From Armillaria gallica (Eukaryota > Basidiomycota > Agaricomycetes > Agaricales > Physalacriaceae), in contig JBANDB010000020.1 of assembly GCA_037576215.1 (NCBI GenBank), positions 558,001 to 622,000 on the forward strand: 64,000 nt of DNA, given 5' to 3'. Positions 23,850 through 35,080 of this stretch are shown here, one piece after another (position 1 is the first letter of the stretch; the number at the start of each line of letters is the position of its first letter). Under the pieces are notes generated by a model. The model did no database searches. It saw nothing but the letters and a program-made list of their open reading frames with translations, and was not told the DNA's origin. The translations under genes were made by a program, and so were the position numbers.

Positions 23850-24780
23850 TCCTCCAGCACTAGCCACGATGTCGGAAACCCCCAACTCTCTGTTGTTGCC
23901 TGCCCAACTTCCTCGAAATGCCGCCTCTTCTGCCGCTCTCACTGTTGACTCGTGGATTGGTCGCTCCCGGCTTCTGGCAGTATACGGCTATATATGGGGG
24001 CACCTTGGATCTCATAGCGATGCAACGAAGGCCGAAGTTTTAGTCAAGTCCAAATTCTCTGGATTTTGTATGATTTTCGATTATTTCCTCTCGTACCAGA
24101 TTTCGACTTACTTTGTAGGCTTACTAGGAACAGGACTCCGCTGATGCGATGATCGTTTACTTTGAATTCGACTATCCAGAGGCATTGGGCGGTCCGGCAA
24201 GCGTTTACTCGAAGGAGCGACGCTCATCAATACTTCAACACTACCCGAAGATGCCTGTCTACTAGCCCGGTACCCGCCATCCACTTCCCGCCTCCTTGCC
24301 AGTACACGCCACCGTTCCTACTGCACCAGTATCTCCAGCGGCAATCTCAGACTTTCCACGGAGCGTCACATTATCATCACCTTCATCCTCATTGCATGCT
24401 CCCTCGTGTTTCCTGCTGCCAATCTCCCCTCTATCCTCGCACTATTCTAAAGTTAACTGCGGTGCCGATCTCTGGTGCCTGCTGTCGTCCGAATCCGATG
24501 TAGAGGACGAAGGTGTGAAGCAGCTGAGTTTTCAAGCTGCACTCTGCGAGATTCAGCGATGTCGCCGAGAATGTGTACCGAATGGACGAGCCTAGGTACG
24601 GTTAGGATGGATATCGGTGTACCGAAGACGGGAACCGAGGAAGGGAATACATGGCGATGTTGGGATCGTGTATCGGATATCCGGGCAAAATAGCCACCAG
24701 GCAACAACCGCCGACGAGCAGGGTTCGTCACCGTCTCATTGTACCATATCATCTTTCCGTCTTGAGCTCGTCAGTGATCG
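23850..24780. repeat. Duplicated non-coding block, copy gamma
   Basis: Third copy of the block seen at 1-860 and 18690-19640. It again begins 'gctagccacgatg' and ends with 'tcattgtaccatatcatctt'. It separates fungalysin copy c from caspase-like unit 4. Confidence 0.7.
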
Positions 24781-25547
24781 CATTACTTTGAATCATAACA
24801 CGTTTCCGCCGCTTCCGCATTTCGTTAGCTATCACAATGGCAATCAATCGCACTTGCATTGTTTATATCTGGGATTTGGGTTTATTATCCATGGGGACAT
24901 AGGGAGGACGAAGATGCGTAATAGGCTGCAATAGCGTAGGTCCAATGTGTCAATAACATTCGAAGAGAAAGACAAGTACAGGGGAAACACCGACTTCTGT
25001 TAAAAGTACGCATCACCAGGTTCTGCTGCTAGTGACTCATTCATGTACGAGGACACAATTCTTGAGTGCTCCATCGCATTGGGAGGTTGCAGTTCATATC
25101 ACAAGTGCCTGGAAAATCCAAGATCGGTTAATATTCATGACAAACATCAGCTCGTATCATCGAATCCTTGAAATGGGAAATATACTTGTGCAGCCTAGCG
25201 ATTTCGTGTTATTCCTCCGGCTCGAATCCGAGTCCTGCACGTTCATAAAAATGCTATCGTCTCTAGTGAGTCCCGTTGGAGTTTAGGTAGTGGCAGCTCG
25301 GAAAGGGAGCATAGTGGACTGACCAAGTGAGTACTTCGTTTGAAAAATACTAATCTAAGAAAGATTGTATTTAAAAAAATAGGAAGTGGCATTGAAGCTC
25401 TGAAATGAGACTTCAATCAAACCATCGACGAGCCGTCCTTTACCATGGTTGTCAGACTCAGACTAGAAGTTATGCGTCCACTTTTTCGCTTGACCTGTAT
25501 TGATGGCTTGGCATTGAGTCCATAGCGTCCATATTGCACACGTTTGC

Positions 25548-27928
25548 CCAGTAACTACAGTGCAAGCCAATGCACACGTTTTCCAGTAGTTGCTCTCTGT
25601 CTATCAATGCACACATCGACATACACGTAGCGTCATGATCAAATCACGGCTTTGCACATTCCCGGGAGCTATTTCCCACGCTTCAGATATCGATTCCGCC
25701 CCCATTGTATGTGTCGTATTAATCCCATCGGTCCGCTCTCAGCTACGTCATCAGTGCACGCAAGTGTACCAGATTGGTGCCGAATTTCCCGCCCTCCCAT
25801 TCATCGACATCGCTTGGGTCCCAAAAAAAGAAACGCAGGCCCGAAAATAATATTCCACGCACTGCTCAACGCCCACCCATGGCATATTTTGGGTGAATGC
25901 GTCGACGTGCGCTTGGATGTGCCTACCGTGGGAATATAGTATTCCCAATCCGATATGCTTGGAATCTTGGACAAAATATTTGTATAATCTGTTCTTTTAG
26001 ATATAGAATGTGCACTGGTATAATATATGAAGACTCTGTAAGCTTCTTTCTCACTGCATGTAGGACTAGTGAGAGAAGAACATTTTGAGTTGATTTCCGG
26101 AATTTGCCGGACAGCCCCTAAATCACTTGCAGTGACCAATGGGTCGCAATTGTACAGTCAATGTAGCTCTTCTAGCGCTCAATTTTTACCAGATGGTGTC
26201 TATTAGTATTCATATTTTATGTATAGCTTTTGTGTCCCTATTCTTTATCTGATTCAAAGATAAATATGAATTACATTATCAAATGCAAATGCAACACATC
26301 CTTCACCCCACAGTACACATTCAAATGAGAATACAGAGTCTGTAAAAGTATGGATTTCATTTATTCTGGGTGGTATATATCTGAAAAGGCACCTGCCCTG
26401 AGCCTCTGACGCAATAACTTTGTTTTGGTGAGACAATCAGACGAAAATGCACCAAGATAGAATATGAGCATACATTTTCTAAGCAATGAAGTGAATAACG
26501 AGGTTTATACAAGTGGATCTCTGTAAATCAGACACTATGTTTGGACAACATAAAGCATAATATTGCATATGCACCTCATCCGGACCTTGGTGATGGTATA
26601 TGAAACTGCACAGAATGGATATACTCTAACAAATGGCCCCAAAATGTGGTTTATCAACCATGAAATACATATTAATCAAGGTTGGGATGTATTTCATACA
26701 CAGAAAACTACATACATATACTCTACACTGCCATGATACTACATTCCGATGATTTTGAGGCCACAGAAGGGATGAATTGAACAGAGGATGCGTCCCGAGC
26801 ATGTATTCCGCTCGCTCAATCGCTCCGGTCCGTGAAACCGCAGAGTGATCAAGTGGCTGTGTCGCTTCTTTTCTGCTTCTTTCCCTACTGGCCGTGTGTA
26901 AGCCCTCACACGAGGCAGCATTATTAGCTCCATCCCAGATGACGAGGAACGCTACCAACGCATTTGCCATTGATTATGATGCCCACCAATGCCTACTGGC
27001 AACCATGATGCCCAATCCCATTCCTGTTATGACCCACCCCAGCATTCCCGCATCGAAATCGGGGCCAATCTGCGTCGACTCCAGTTTTCAAATGCACCAA
27101 CGATACTAGGTCTAACCTGAAAAACAACATCGACCACCTTCTGCAGCCAGGAAAGCGATGCACACCCGATGCCAACGACAACGATGACGGTCACGATGGC
27201 GACAGCGACGGCGTGAGGGGTGGGGAGGCTTCGAGCATGAAACAGAGTCTTACAAAGTCATAGCCGAGGGATGGAGTGGAAGGTGAGGATGTGCCGGAGA
27301 GGTGCAGAAGGGTGGATGGGTGCAAGCGAGGTCAGGATGCGGACAGCGGGCGACGCTGACAACATGCACGCCTTTTTAGGCATCATGTTGTGATGAGCTT
27401 GCCCGAATTCATGGCTACGCGACCACAGGTACCCCCACCACTACCTGCTGCCTGGCGTCATCACCGTTGCGCGCCTACTCCCTGTCCCGAAGCACACATT
27501 CTCCAGCATGTCTCACCCTTTTCGGCAGTGCATTAATCCCCACGTCCTCACAGTCCCCGTTTTCGACCATACCTGATAGCGATGACCACCATCGATGCCT
27601 ACAGCCCGCCGTGCCCGCCCACCAGCACATATTTTATCGTTGATTATATATATTCAAATACTACATGTATTTATTTATTTAATGATACAAGATTATCTTA
27701 ATACGTGTCGACAAACACACATAGTGATCAATGACAGGTGTATATTTCTGCGGCCCAAGCCTTTGTCAGCAATGCACACATTGCACTTGGCTCAAGTGTT
27801 ACTGGGGAATGTGCATGTTGGCTTTCACTGTAACATTTCCTCAGTGTATCATGTCAACAATGCACACGTTGCACTTGGCTCTAGTATTACTGGGAAATGT
27901 GTGCATTGGCTTGCACTGTAACTACTGG
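25548..27928. mobile_element. 2.4-kb element with ~43-bp terminal inverted repeats
   Basis: The left end begins CCAGTAACTACAGTGCAAGC and continues CAATGCACACGTTTTCC. The reverse complement of the right end (up to 27928) begins CCAGTAGTTACAGTGCAAGC and continues CAATGCACACATTTCCC, so only a few differences occur in about 43 bp. Further copies of the TGCACACRTT motif lie just inside each end, including a tandem pair of about 87-bp units at 27769-27928. The distance from repeat block to caspase promoter is about 0.4 kb in unit 3 but over 3 kb in unit 4, which fits an insertion here. The internal frames (for example 26626-26970 on -) are not recognised as a transposase. No clean target-site duplication was found. 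Confidence 0.65.
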
Positions 27929-28129
27929 AGAACGTACACTTTCTGGACACGAAGGGGTGTGGCATTACCGGATTGTCTTGGCATTCCCCTATTTTACCGA
28001 TGGCAGCTCGCGAATATAAGATTCTTGCGTACCATTCCTTCCCTCTTTCTCGGTGACCATCACCGACAATATCGATCCTTATTCCACTGCTAAGTTCCGC
28101 ACAACTCCTGCCCAAAACTGTGCGCGGCG

Positions 28130-29470
28130 GTAGCCAATCGGGAATTACCGTCTTTCTATGACGAATTGTCACGTGGCTGCTTCGCACCCACTGAGGTTCG
28201 TCACTGGCTCTCACGCTCTGACTCGTGGTTTCACCTCTAGCCCGATGACATATTATCGGAATCGGCGCAAAAATTTGAACAAATACGCCTGCTGGAGGAG
28301 TTTGAGGTTGAGGTAGCAGAGCAGCTGGGAATTCCTGCGGAGGATATCGACTCGGTTATAATTTACCTCGAGGCGAAGAACAAAACGCTACAGGACGTAG
28401 ATTATTCTTTGAGTCTCGGAAGGCTCCGCGAACTCCATCGCCTCCGCATTCAGTACGGTCGTGCTCAGCGGAAGCTTCCAGTCCAATTGAAAGTCTGCCC
28501 ATCCCCTCTAGGTGTCAGTCGCAACCATGGTCACCGTACCCAATGATACTAATTGGTCACATTTTAGGACCCACACCATGTCGACGCATCTAGATTCTGG
28601 GCTGTACTCATTGGTATCAATGAATATGCATCCTATCCGCTGCGTGGTTGTGTACCAGACGCACGGTTGATGGAGAAGTACTTGACTGAGGACCTCGGCG
28701 TGCCCAGCAATCATATCCAGCTCCTTGTCGGATCCAAAGAGCGCGCATCCCTTAAAGATCCCATATACCCCTCCCGCGCCCACATCGTCGATGCCCTTCT
28801 CAGTCTCATTACTAACACCGAGATTGCGTACGGCGACAATATTATCATCTACTACTCTGGACACGGTTCATACTACCCGATCCATACGGAGGAAGATGAC
28901 GAGCTAGAATACATCGAAACGCTCTGCCCGATCGATCGCGACACTCCTGGTGAAAACGACAAACCTGTCCCTGACATCAGCGACCGGGAATTTAACACGA
29001 TCCTATCCCTAATCGCTCGAGCGAAGGGTCATTGCATCACCGTCATTCTTGACTGTTGTCATGCCGGTGGTGTCTGCCGAAACCTACCAGAGCCAGGAGC
29101 GCGTACTTCTCCCCCGATGGCGCGCGCGACACTTCAGGACATGCTCGTTGTCGGGGAGAAGAATCTAATACATTATCCTGGCTATCGCTCCATTTCGGCT
29201 AATGATTGGCACCCAGACATGGATTCTCACGTCGTCCTGGCAGCCTGTAGAGATTATGAATATGCAAAGGCGAAGAAAGTGAAACGAGAAGATGGCACGT
29301 CGGTGTATATCGGAATCTTCACGGACTCGCTTGTGCGTGTTCTCCGGTCTGGCTACTGGAAGAAAGACACGAGATACGCTGATCTTGTTCATTATTTGGA
29401 TAAGACATCTCACCAGACGCTGGTCGTTGCTGGAAAATACAAAGACGCGCGTCTCTGGTATCAGGATTAA
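28130..29470 (+). pseudogene. Caspase-like (p20) protein copy 4, start codon lost
   Basis: Exon 2 (28241-28513) and exon 3 (28568-29470) are fully open and encode a complete p20 domain, with YYSGHGSY and DCCHAGG retained. The region homologous to exon 1 (28130-28195, donor GTTCGT, correct phase) begins with GTA where copies 2, 3 and 5 have ATG, and contains no other in-frame ATG. A TATA-like element, TATAAG, lies at 28015. Unless a new upstream start is used, the protein could only initiate inside exon 3 and would lack the N-terminal segment. The catalytic region shows no damage, so the loss may be recent or the gene may have a relocated start. Confidence 0.7.
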
Positions 29471-29649
29471 AGGTATGATTAGTTGTTTGGTTTATCTTAT
29501 TTTGTTCATGATGATCGTTTTCTTTCCATATCTTTTTTCAACGTAGATCGGATGCACATTATAAAGGGAGTCGCCATTATCACCCTCGTATTTTTTCTTG
29601 TATCTCTTCAATGTATGCCAAGACCGTAACCACCTCAGAAGTACAATGA

Positions 29650-29915
29650 ACCCCAGCTTCCAGTTCCAGCAAGAGAAACGCGAATGCGGTGAGGTAGTAG
29701 AACATGTGTGGACTGCCTTCTTGCAAATTTGATTGGAAAAGGAATGACGTCTGTTCCCCGAGCAGCGCACATCGGGCACGTTCGGGCATTCCGCTATCGC
29801 CTACATTCAACCCTAACGTGTCCGGCGAGGGAATGGTGAGGCGAAACCTTGACCGTTGCTATTCTTATTCAGGCTACTCGAGAACACGCGAAGCTCTGCA
29901 TTTGACTAGCTCATG
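29650..29915. repeat. Segment shared by caspase units 4 and 2
   Basis: Partner of 13440-13700, with long identical runs around 'ctgccttcttgcaaattt' and 'gcgaagctctgcatttgact'. It lies downstream of copy 4 at the same distance as in unit 2. Confidence 0.6.
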
Positions 29916-30529
29916 CAAGATGGCAACAGGTAGAGTATCCAGTGGTTCAACGGGATCATGTGTCGGATATCCGCCCATAATAACCAGCAGCTAGTAACTG
30001 GTGGACGAGCTAGGTTCGTCGCCGTTTCAAGCAGAGTTTTATTTGTATTATTTATATTTCTCCTAAGGTGATCATGTGTTTGTATCACAGTAACATCTCT
30101 TTACTACTTAGTACTTCGGTCATTCTGACTCATGAGCGGAATATATTATCCTTTGAGCTTGGCGTAACGACTACTTTCTCGTGGCTGGAGTCCCCTTAGA
30201 AACGATGGCTCTAAAGGAAACTGATTTTGCAATGGCGCGTTATGAGCTTTCCTTTTCTTTGGATGGTGTCATGCGATCATAGCTTTGGTCTTGGTAATTC
30301 TGCAGGCATGTACCTGCTTTGACTCTAATAGAAACATGCGGAATGGTGTTCATTTTCAGATATGGAGTAACCGCTAGCGAAGGTTCACGAAACTGCAGGT
30401 TCCGCAATGGGCCGAACAACAAAATACAGTGTTTCTCATGGATACGGTAGCGAGAGGCGGTGCTTAAATTCATAGAATGTAGCTAGTATTGCGAGTCTAT
30501 TCAACATCCACTTCGAACTCGGATCGCCC

Positions 30530-32230
30530 ACATGGTTCGCAGCGTTCATGCCTAGACCGCGACTGGCGAAAGCGTTCCAAAGGGTACACGGATTGGCCCC
30601 GTCGGACCGGTTCTGATTAGCTTGTATCCACGTGTCTCGGGCGTTTGGTACTGCAGTACATCCATCAGCTAAGCAATACAGGAAGGTTATCATCGATGCT
30701 CACGCGTGGGGTTACACGGCTGGAGAGACAGCGATGGAGCCAGACGATGTTGGCTTCCGTGCCCGAAGGGTCGTCCATCGCTGTTGAAGAGAATCCGTGC
30801 ACCTCGACGAGCGCTTCGTAGACATTGTCGAGCATGTTTGCCCAGACTTCACCGATATCTGCTGGGGTCAAGGACGAGTCGACGTAGGTAGGGATGAGTG
30901 CTTACCGTGAACCTCGTGGAGTTGCTGGATGGAGGAATACCGAAGAGGATTGACCGACGCGTTGGTTGAGTAAGGATGGGTATAGACGCCGGCAGGGTTG
31001 TTGAATGCTTATGTTATTAGAGCGTAGTCTGGGACGCCGGAGTCCTTGTATTCCATCCATCTGGGAGTGTAGCCTGTTAGCCGTGGGGCATGAGCGGAGG
31101 AAGACGCGTGCTCTGCCATAGCGTCTGAACAGCTTGTGAGAAAACATCCAGAATTAGAGACAATGCCACCGGTGAGACGGTTAGTGGTTCCGGGCGTGAA
31201 TTCATGGACGATGATATCATTCTGGAGTGCTCTGTCGCGATTCGGGGTCGTAAGAGTCCATATGTATATCGCGCCGTTACCGAAGACCAAGAAACGCTCG
31301 TTGACCCCAAAGACCCCGCCTCATCTTCCTGCAGGCTAGTAGCGAACAAATCACCTTGGTATGTCCCTCCCGCCAAACCATCTTCCATCCTCTGACTGCG
31401 CCTATAGCCGTAAAAATGCCATACTTTACAGACCCCTCCCAATCCTCCATCGCTACCTTCGACTTCCACTACAACAACACTCTCAGTTCCACCGGCGGAT
31501 CCAACATCGACGCCACACGCATCTCCGCGTTCTACATCACCAACACAGTCCATGACTACGTCTACAAATACGGCCGAACATCCTACAATTGCGCTGATGA
31601 GTGTGCAGGACTCCTGTGCGACGGATAACAATGTCGCTACACCACCCTAGTATGTTCTTTCTCAAGATGTGAATACTTATAGCTGACTATGAATGTAGTG
31701 ATCAATGCTGGACTTCTATCCTTGGTTATTGGGACGAGTGTGTACCGGTCACATCGCATAAATCTCGTCTGCATAGATCCTGTGCGGAGAGTAAGACGTT
31801 GGCCGTACTGTCGTAAGGACAAAAGTCCGTTACTGCGAGGATCCCATCCTAGTGGCTGTCAACAAATGCTTCGTACCACGTGTTGGTGCCGTCGTTTGGA
31901 CTTGAACGACGTGCGTGAGGGCTATGGATCCGTTGCGTTCCGCCAGGCATTCAAGGAATGTTATGCCATCGTGCGTCCCTAGAAGTGAAGCATCCTCTGC
32001 TTGGTTAAAAAGAGAGCTGTCGATGGGCCATGGCTATAGTGCTGGGTAAACATGAGGCTATGCTTCCTACGAAGAAGATCAGATGTGGGCGGAAGAAGTG
32101 TGGGAAGTATGACATGAAAACGCTTACAGGCCAAGTATTCGATCAACGAGGATCCAAAAGCGACCGCTTTTACCATTCTTGCAGGCAGGATTGCGAACTG
32201 CGTTGGCGAGCAGAGCGCCATCCCAGTAAA
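30530..32230 (-). pseudogene. Fungalysin (M36) copy d, with internal inversion
   Basis: The C-terminal tail is at 30540-30640 ('glutamine-alanine-asparagine-glutamine-asparagine-arginine', then 'tryptophan-asparagine-alanine-phenylalanine-alanine-serine-arginine-glycine'). The 'isoleucine-glycine-glutamate-valine-tryptophan-alanine-asparagine-methionine-leucine' region is at about 30850. The zinc-site region is at 31190-31270, but it reads HEFTP instead of HEFTH, so the second zinc-binding histidine is gone. Prodomain-like sequence follows at 31860-32230. Between them, 31270-31740 is coding on the + strand (separate entry), so the gene is scrambled and cannot be expressed as a fungalysin. Confidence 0.8.
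31270..31740 (+). pseudogene. Inverted internal segment of fungalysin copy d
   Basis: On the + strand this reads 'valine-threonine-glutamate-aspartate-glutamine-glutamate-threonine-leucine-valine-aspartate-proline'. It continues with 'phenylalanine-aspartate-phenylalanine-histidine-tyrosine', 'glycine-glycine-serine-asparagine-isoleucine-aspartate-alanine', and 'threonine-valine-histidine-aspartate-tyrosine-valine-tyrosine-lysine-tyrosine-glycine' up to about 31595. In copies a-c the same block is on the - strand between the zinc site and the prodomain. It has therefore been flipped in place. The left breakpoint is close to 31265-31275. The right one lies between 31630 and 31860. Confidence 0.75.
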
Positions 32231-32379
32231 TGTCAACGATAAGATAAGCCCAAAGATTATAATGGTGTTGGGATAGTGGTGTTGAATCCGAATGCAAGAT
32301 CATTGGATTATCGATCGGACCATCGTCCGAAAGCTTTGTTCGTGTTTTTCTTCGGCCCGAACGATCCTTCGCTCTATCA

Positions 32380-33060
32380 CCATGCTCATCAAACTCCTTT
32401 AGCGCTGGTTATAATGCCAGAAAACCCTAACTCTCTGTCGCTGCCCGAATTTCCCACTTCCCAGAAATGTCTCCTTGTTGTCACTCTAACTGTTCAGTGT
32501 TCACCCGTGGATTGGTCACTCCTGGTTTCTGGGAGTTATGGCTAGGTATCCGGGCACTACGGTTCTTGTAGCAAAGCAACGATGAACGAAGGTTTTAGTA
32601 AATTCTGGATCCTCTGAATCCGGTATGATTTTTCGATGATTTTTCCTGTACCGGATTTTGACTTGCATCGTAGGTTTGCCAGCAACAGCATGCGCTCTTC
32701 CCTGCCAATGATCGTTCTATATGAACTCGAACAAGCAGAGTCACTGGGTGGGCCGGCGAGCGCTTATCAGAAGAAGGGCGCCCTTACCACCGTCCTATCA
32801 CCTGCCATCCATTTCCCGCTTCCTTGTCAGAATACACTGCCTAACACACTGGTATCTCCAGCGGCAATTCCACACCGTACACGGGTACTTGCATCACCAT
32901 CACTTTCGTCCTTGTCGCATACTCCCTCCTTGTCCCCCCGCCTGTCTTCCCTCTATCATCTCACCGTCCCAAAGTCAGCCATAGCGCCTACGTCTGGTGC
33001 CCGTCGTCGTCTGAAGACAAAGGTAAAGACGAAGGTGTGAAGGAACCCAAATTTCATGCT
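32380..33060. repeat. Duplicated non-coding block, copy delta
   Basis: Fourth copy, shorter at its right end. It begins near 'gcgctggttataatgccag' and contains 'ctcctggtttctgggagtta'. It is followed by unrelated sequence that includes a phosphatase fragment. Confidence 0.65.
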
Positions 33061-33260
33061 CGGATGACTTTGTAGGTGAGCAATTCGGTAGTTGCCTCCG
33101 GGCTACTTCGTGCGGATATCCGATACACGATCCGAACATCACCATTTATTCCCTTCCTCATAGTACTCGACACGCCGTCCTCATCGTCTTGTCTTCCACA
33201 CGCCGATATGCCATACTCAGTGTCGCGCCATTCAGTACACTCTCACTAGTACGTCGGTGA

Positions 33261-33494
33261 ACTCTCTTCCTCGGCTCTCTGGCCACCTTCGCATTACTAG
33301 AGAAACAAATCACGCATCTCATCCAGGTCCTCGCGGCTCCCTGGTTGCCTCTCTCAGTAAAAGACGACTTTTATTGCTACCATATCCCTATCCTCGACAC
33401 CACGTCGGCGGATCTGAAGAGTCACCTGGATGCGGTGTGCAACCACATCGATCAATGTCTGCGGTCTGGAAAAAGCGTATTGGTTCATTGTTAG
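33261..33494 (+). pseudogene. Dual-specificity protein phosphatase fragment
   Basis: One + frame of 77 codons reads like the first half of a DSP domain: 'leucine-glycine-serine-leucine-alanine-threonine', a region ending 'isoleucine-proline-isoleucine-leucine-aspartate', then 'cysteine-asparagine-histidine-isoleucine-aspartate-glutamine', and 'serine-valine-leucine-valine-histidine-cysteine'. This is the start of the HCxxGxxR signature. A TAG follows the catalytic cysteine codon immediately, and the rest of the loop is not recognisable, so the fragment is inactive. It lies outside the caspase/fungalysin unit and may have been captured during rearrangement. Confidence 0.65.
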
Positions 33495-33499
33495 CAGGT

Positions 33500-34640
33500 G
33501 GGTTCCTTTATCTTGTGCAAGGTATGGCCTATACTGCGTAAATGGTTACTGGCTGCAGAATGCTATGCATCGCTGTCAAAATTGTTCACCGTAAAGTCAT
33601 CGCATTTGTCGGCATTGCCAGATGCAGTTGTTTTGAATGAAGTCTTGGCAGGGACTACGGAGTCGCTTAAGCCTTTTGCGTTGGAATATCACAGTACGAC
33701 TGTCAGACACTGCCTACTTCGATTGCCGCCCTGCGAATGTATAGACAATTCCCGACCTAGGTACCGCGTCAACCCTGAGCGCTACATTTGACCCACATTC
33801 AAATCCGTTCGAGGTGATCCACTCCGTAGAAGCGGATCTGACCGCTTCTAGCAACTGGTTCACGACTGCGTAGCCGAGATTTGACGCCAGCGCTTTACGT
33901 GATGGACTGCAGATAATTGGCGTTACATGGAAGATTGGTTTTAAGATGAATGCCTACATCCACCTCATCCACCTTGGTATTTACGTAATGAATGCTTGTT
34001 TCTGTCTGCTTTCTTATTGCTTTTTCGACCTGACTCTCTGATTCTTGTACCATTTCATATTTCCTGTTAGCAGTATCTTCAAACTGGTGTACTCCACTGG
34101 CAAAGTGTATGTGTACCAGTTGTCTTTGAAAGTAGTTAAATACCAGGATCTAAAAGTTTACTTCGTGAGAAATCAACTCGACGTCTAGGATACCCCTGGT
34201 ACCCGAGGAAGACACACTCCTGCGAATGTTCTCGCTAATCGCCCACCTGACATCCACTTTTATCAACGAGGAACCGTCTCTACCTTAAAAATCTCTTCTA
34301 GGTCGTGTCTGGGAGTGATTGCGTGCCTCACTCAGAACAGTCTGCTCCGAGCGTCACACAAGTCTCTGAGTACTGAATTAGAAGGAAAGCATTCGCCAGG
34401 AATGGGAGTTTTCCTTGCACCGGGGTGCTATACTGATAAAGATCACATTCAGTCGAGTATTTTCTGGGGCTACAGAAAGAACAAAGGCGCGACATGGCAT
34501 ATTGATACCGGCAGCTGCTCCTCCCTATGTCCTATCAGTTCATCTCTGTTGCGCATGTAGGGGGGCAACCTACGCGAGCCAGGGAGTTCGGGGCATCGGG
34601 GTCGACGAGTTGGGGACACGGTATCTGATCGGATCCGTCG
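33500..34640. other. No supported gene
   Basis: Frames at 33498-33791 and 34315-34678 are unrecognised and lack conserved neighbours. No repeat unit of the array is present here. Confidence 0.4.
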
Positions 34641-34761
34641 ATTATAAGGAGAGAAACCATGTGGCAGTCGATCAATGACTGAATCAGACTAACTCAGTCC
34701 CTGATCCCATTATCACTTTCCTCCGCACGTGTGACTGCCACATGGTTTCTCTCCTTATAAT
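34641..34761. repeat. Perfect 29-bp inverted repeat with 63-bp spacer
   Basis: The arm at 34641-34669 begins ATTATAAGGAGAGAAACC and ends TGTGGCAGTC. The arm at 34733-34761 is its exact reverse complement. Inside the spacer, GATCAATGACTGAATCAG pairs imperfectly with CTAACTCAGTCCCTGATC, which extends the stem. A transcript would form a long hairpin. It could be a foldback element or a relic of a MITE. Confidence 0.8.
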
Positions 34762-35080
34762 TGATATATTCTTTAGGCGCAAATCATTTTGATGATACAA
34801 CGAATGATACCGATCGCTCATGTTGAAACATCACGCCGGTCGCATATTTTTGGAAACTCTCCCACGGAGGCCCTTGTATCGTAACTATGCATTCAGTGTG
34901 GACAACTGAAAATTCCTGTTTCAATTCCTTTTACTCAGTAAGTAGCTTGGTGCGCCTGTGCAGGCATCAGTGACTGCGAGTAACATATAAATTCAGAGCA
35001 AACTGCGACAATGAATTACACAAACAGCCCACCTATTTTACTCTTCTCGTCCTCCGACAAAGTAGACTCCATCGCTACTA

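Noticed and set aside
31077..31631. 184-codon - strand frame, glycine/valine rich
   Set aside because: It is the antisense of the inverted fungalysin segment; the + strand reading matches M36 motifs.
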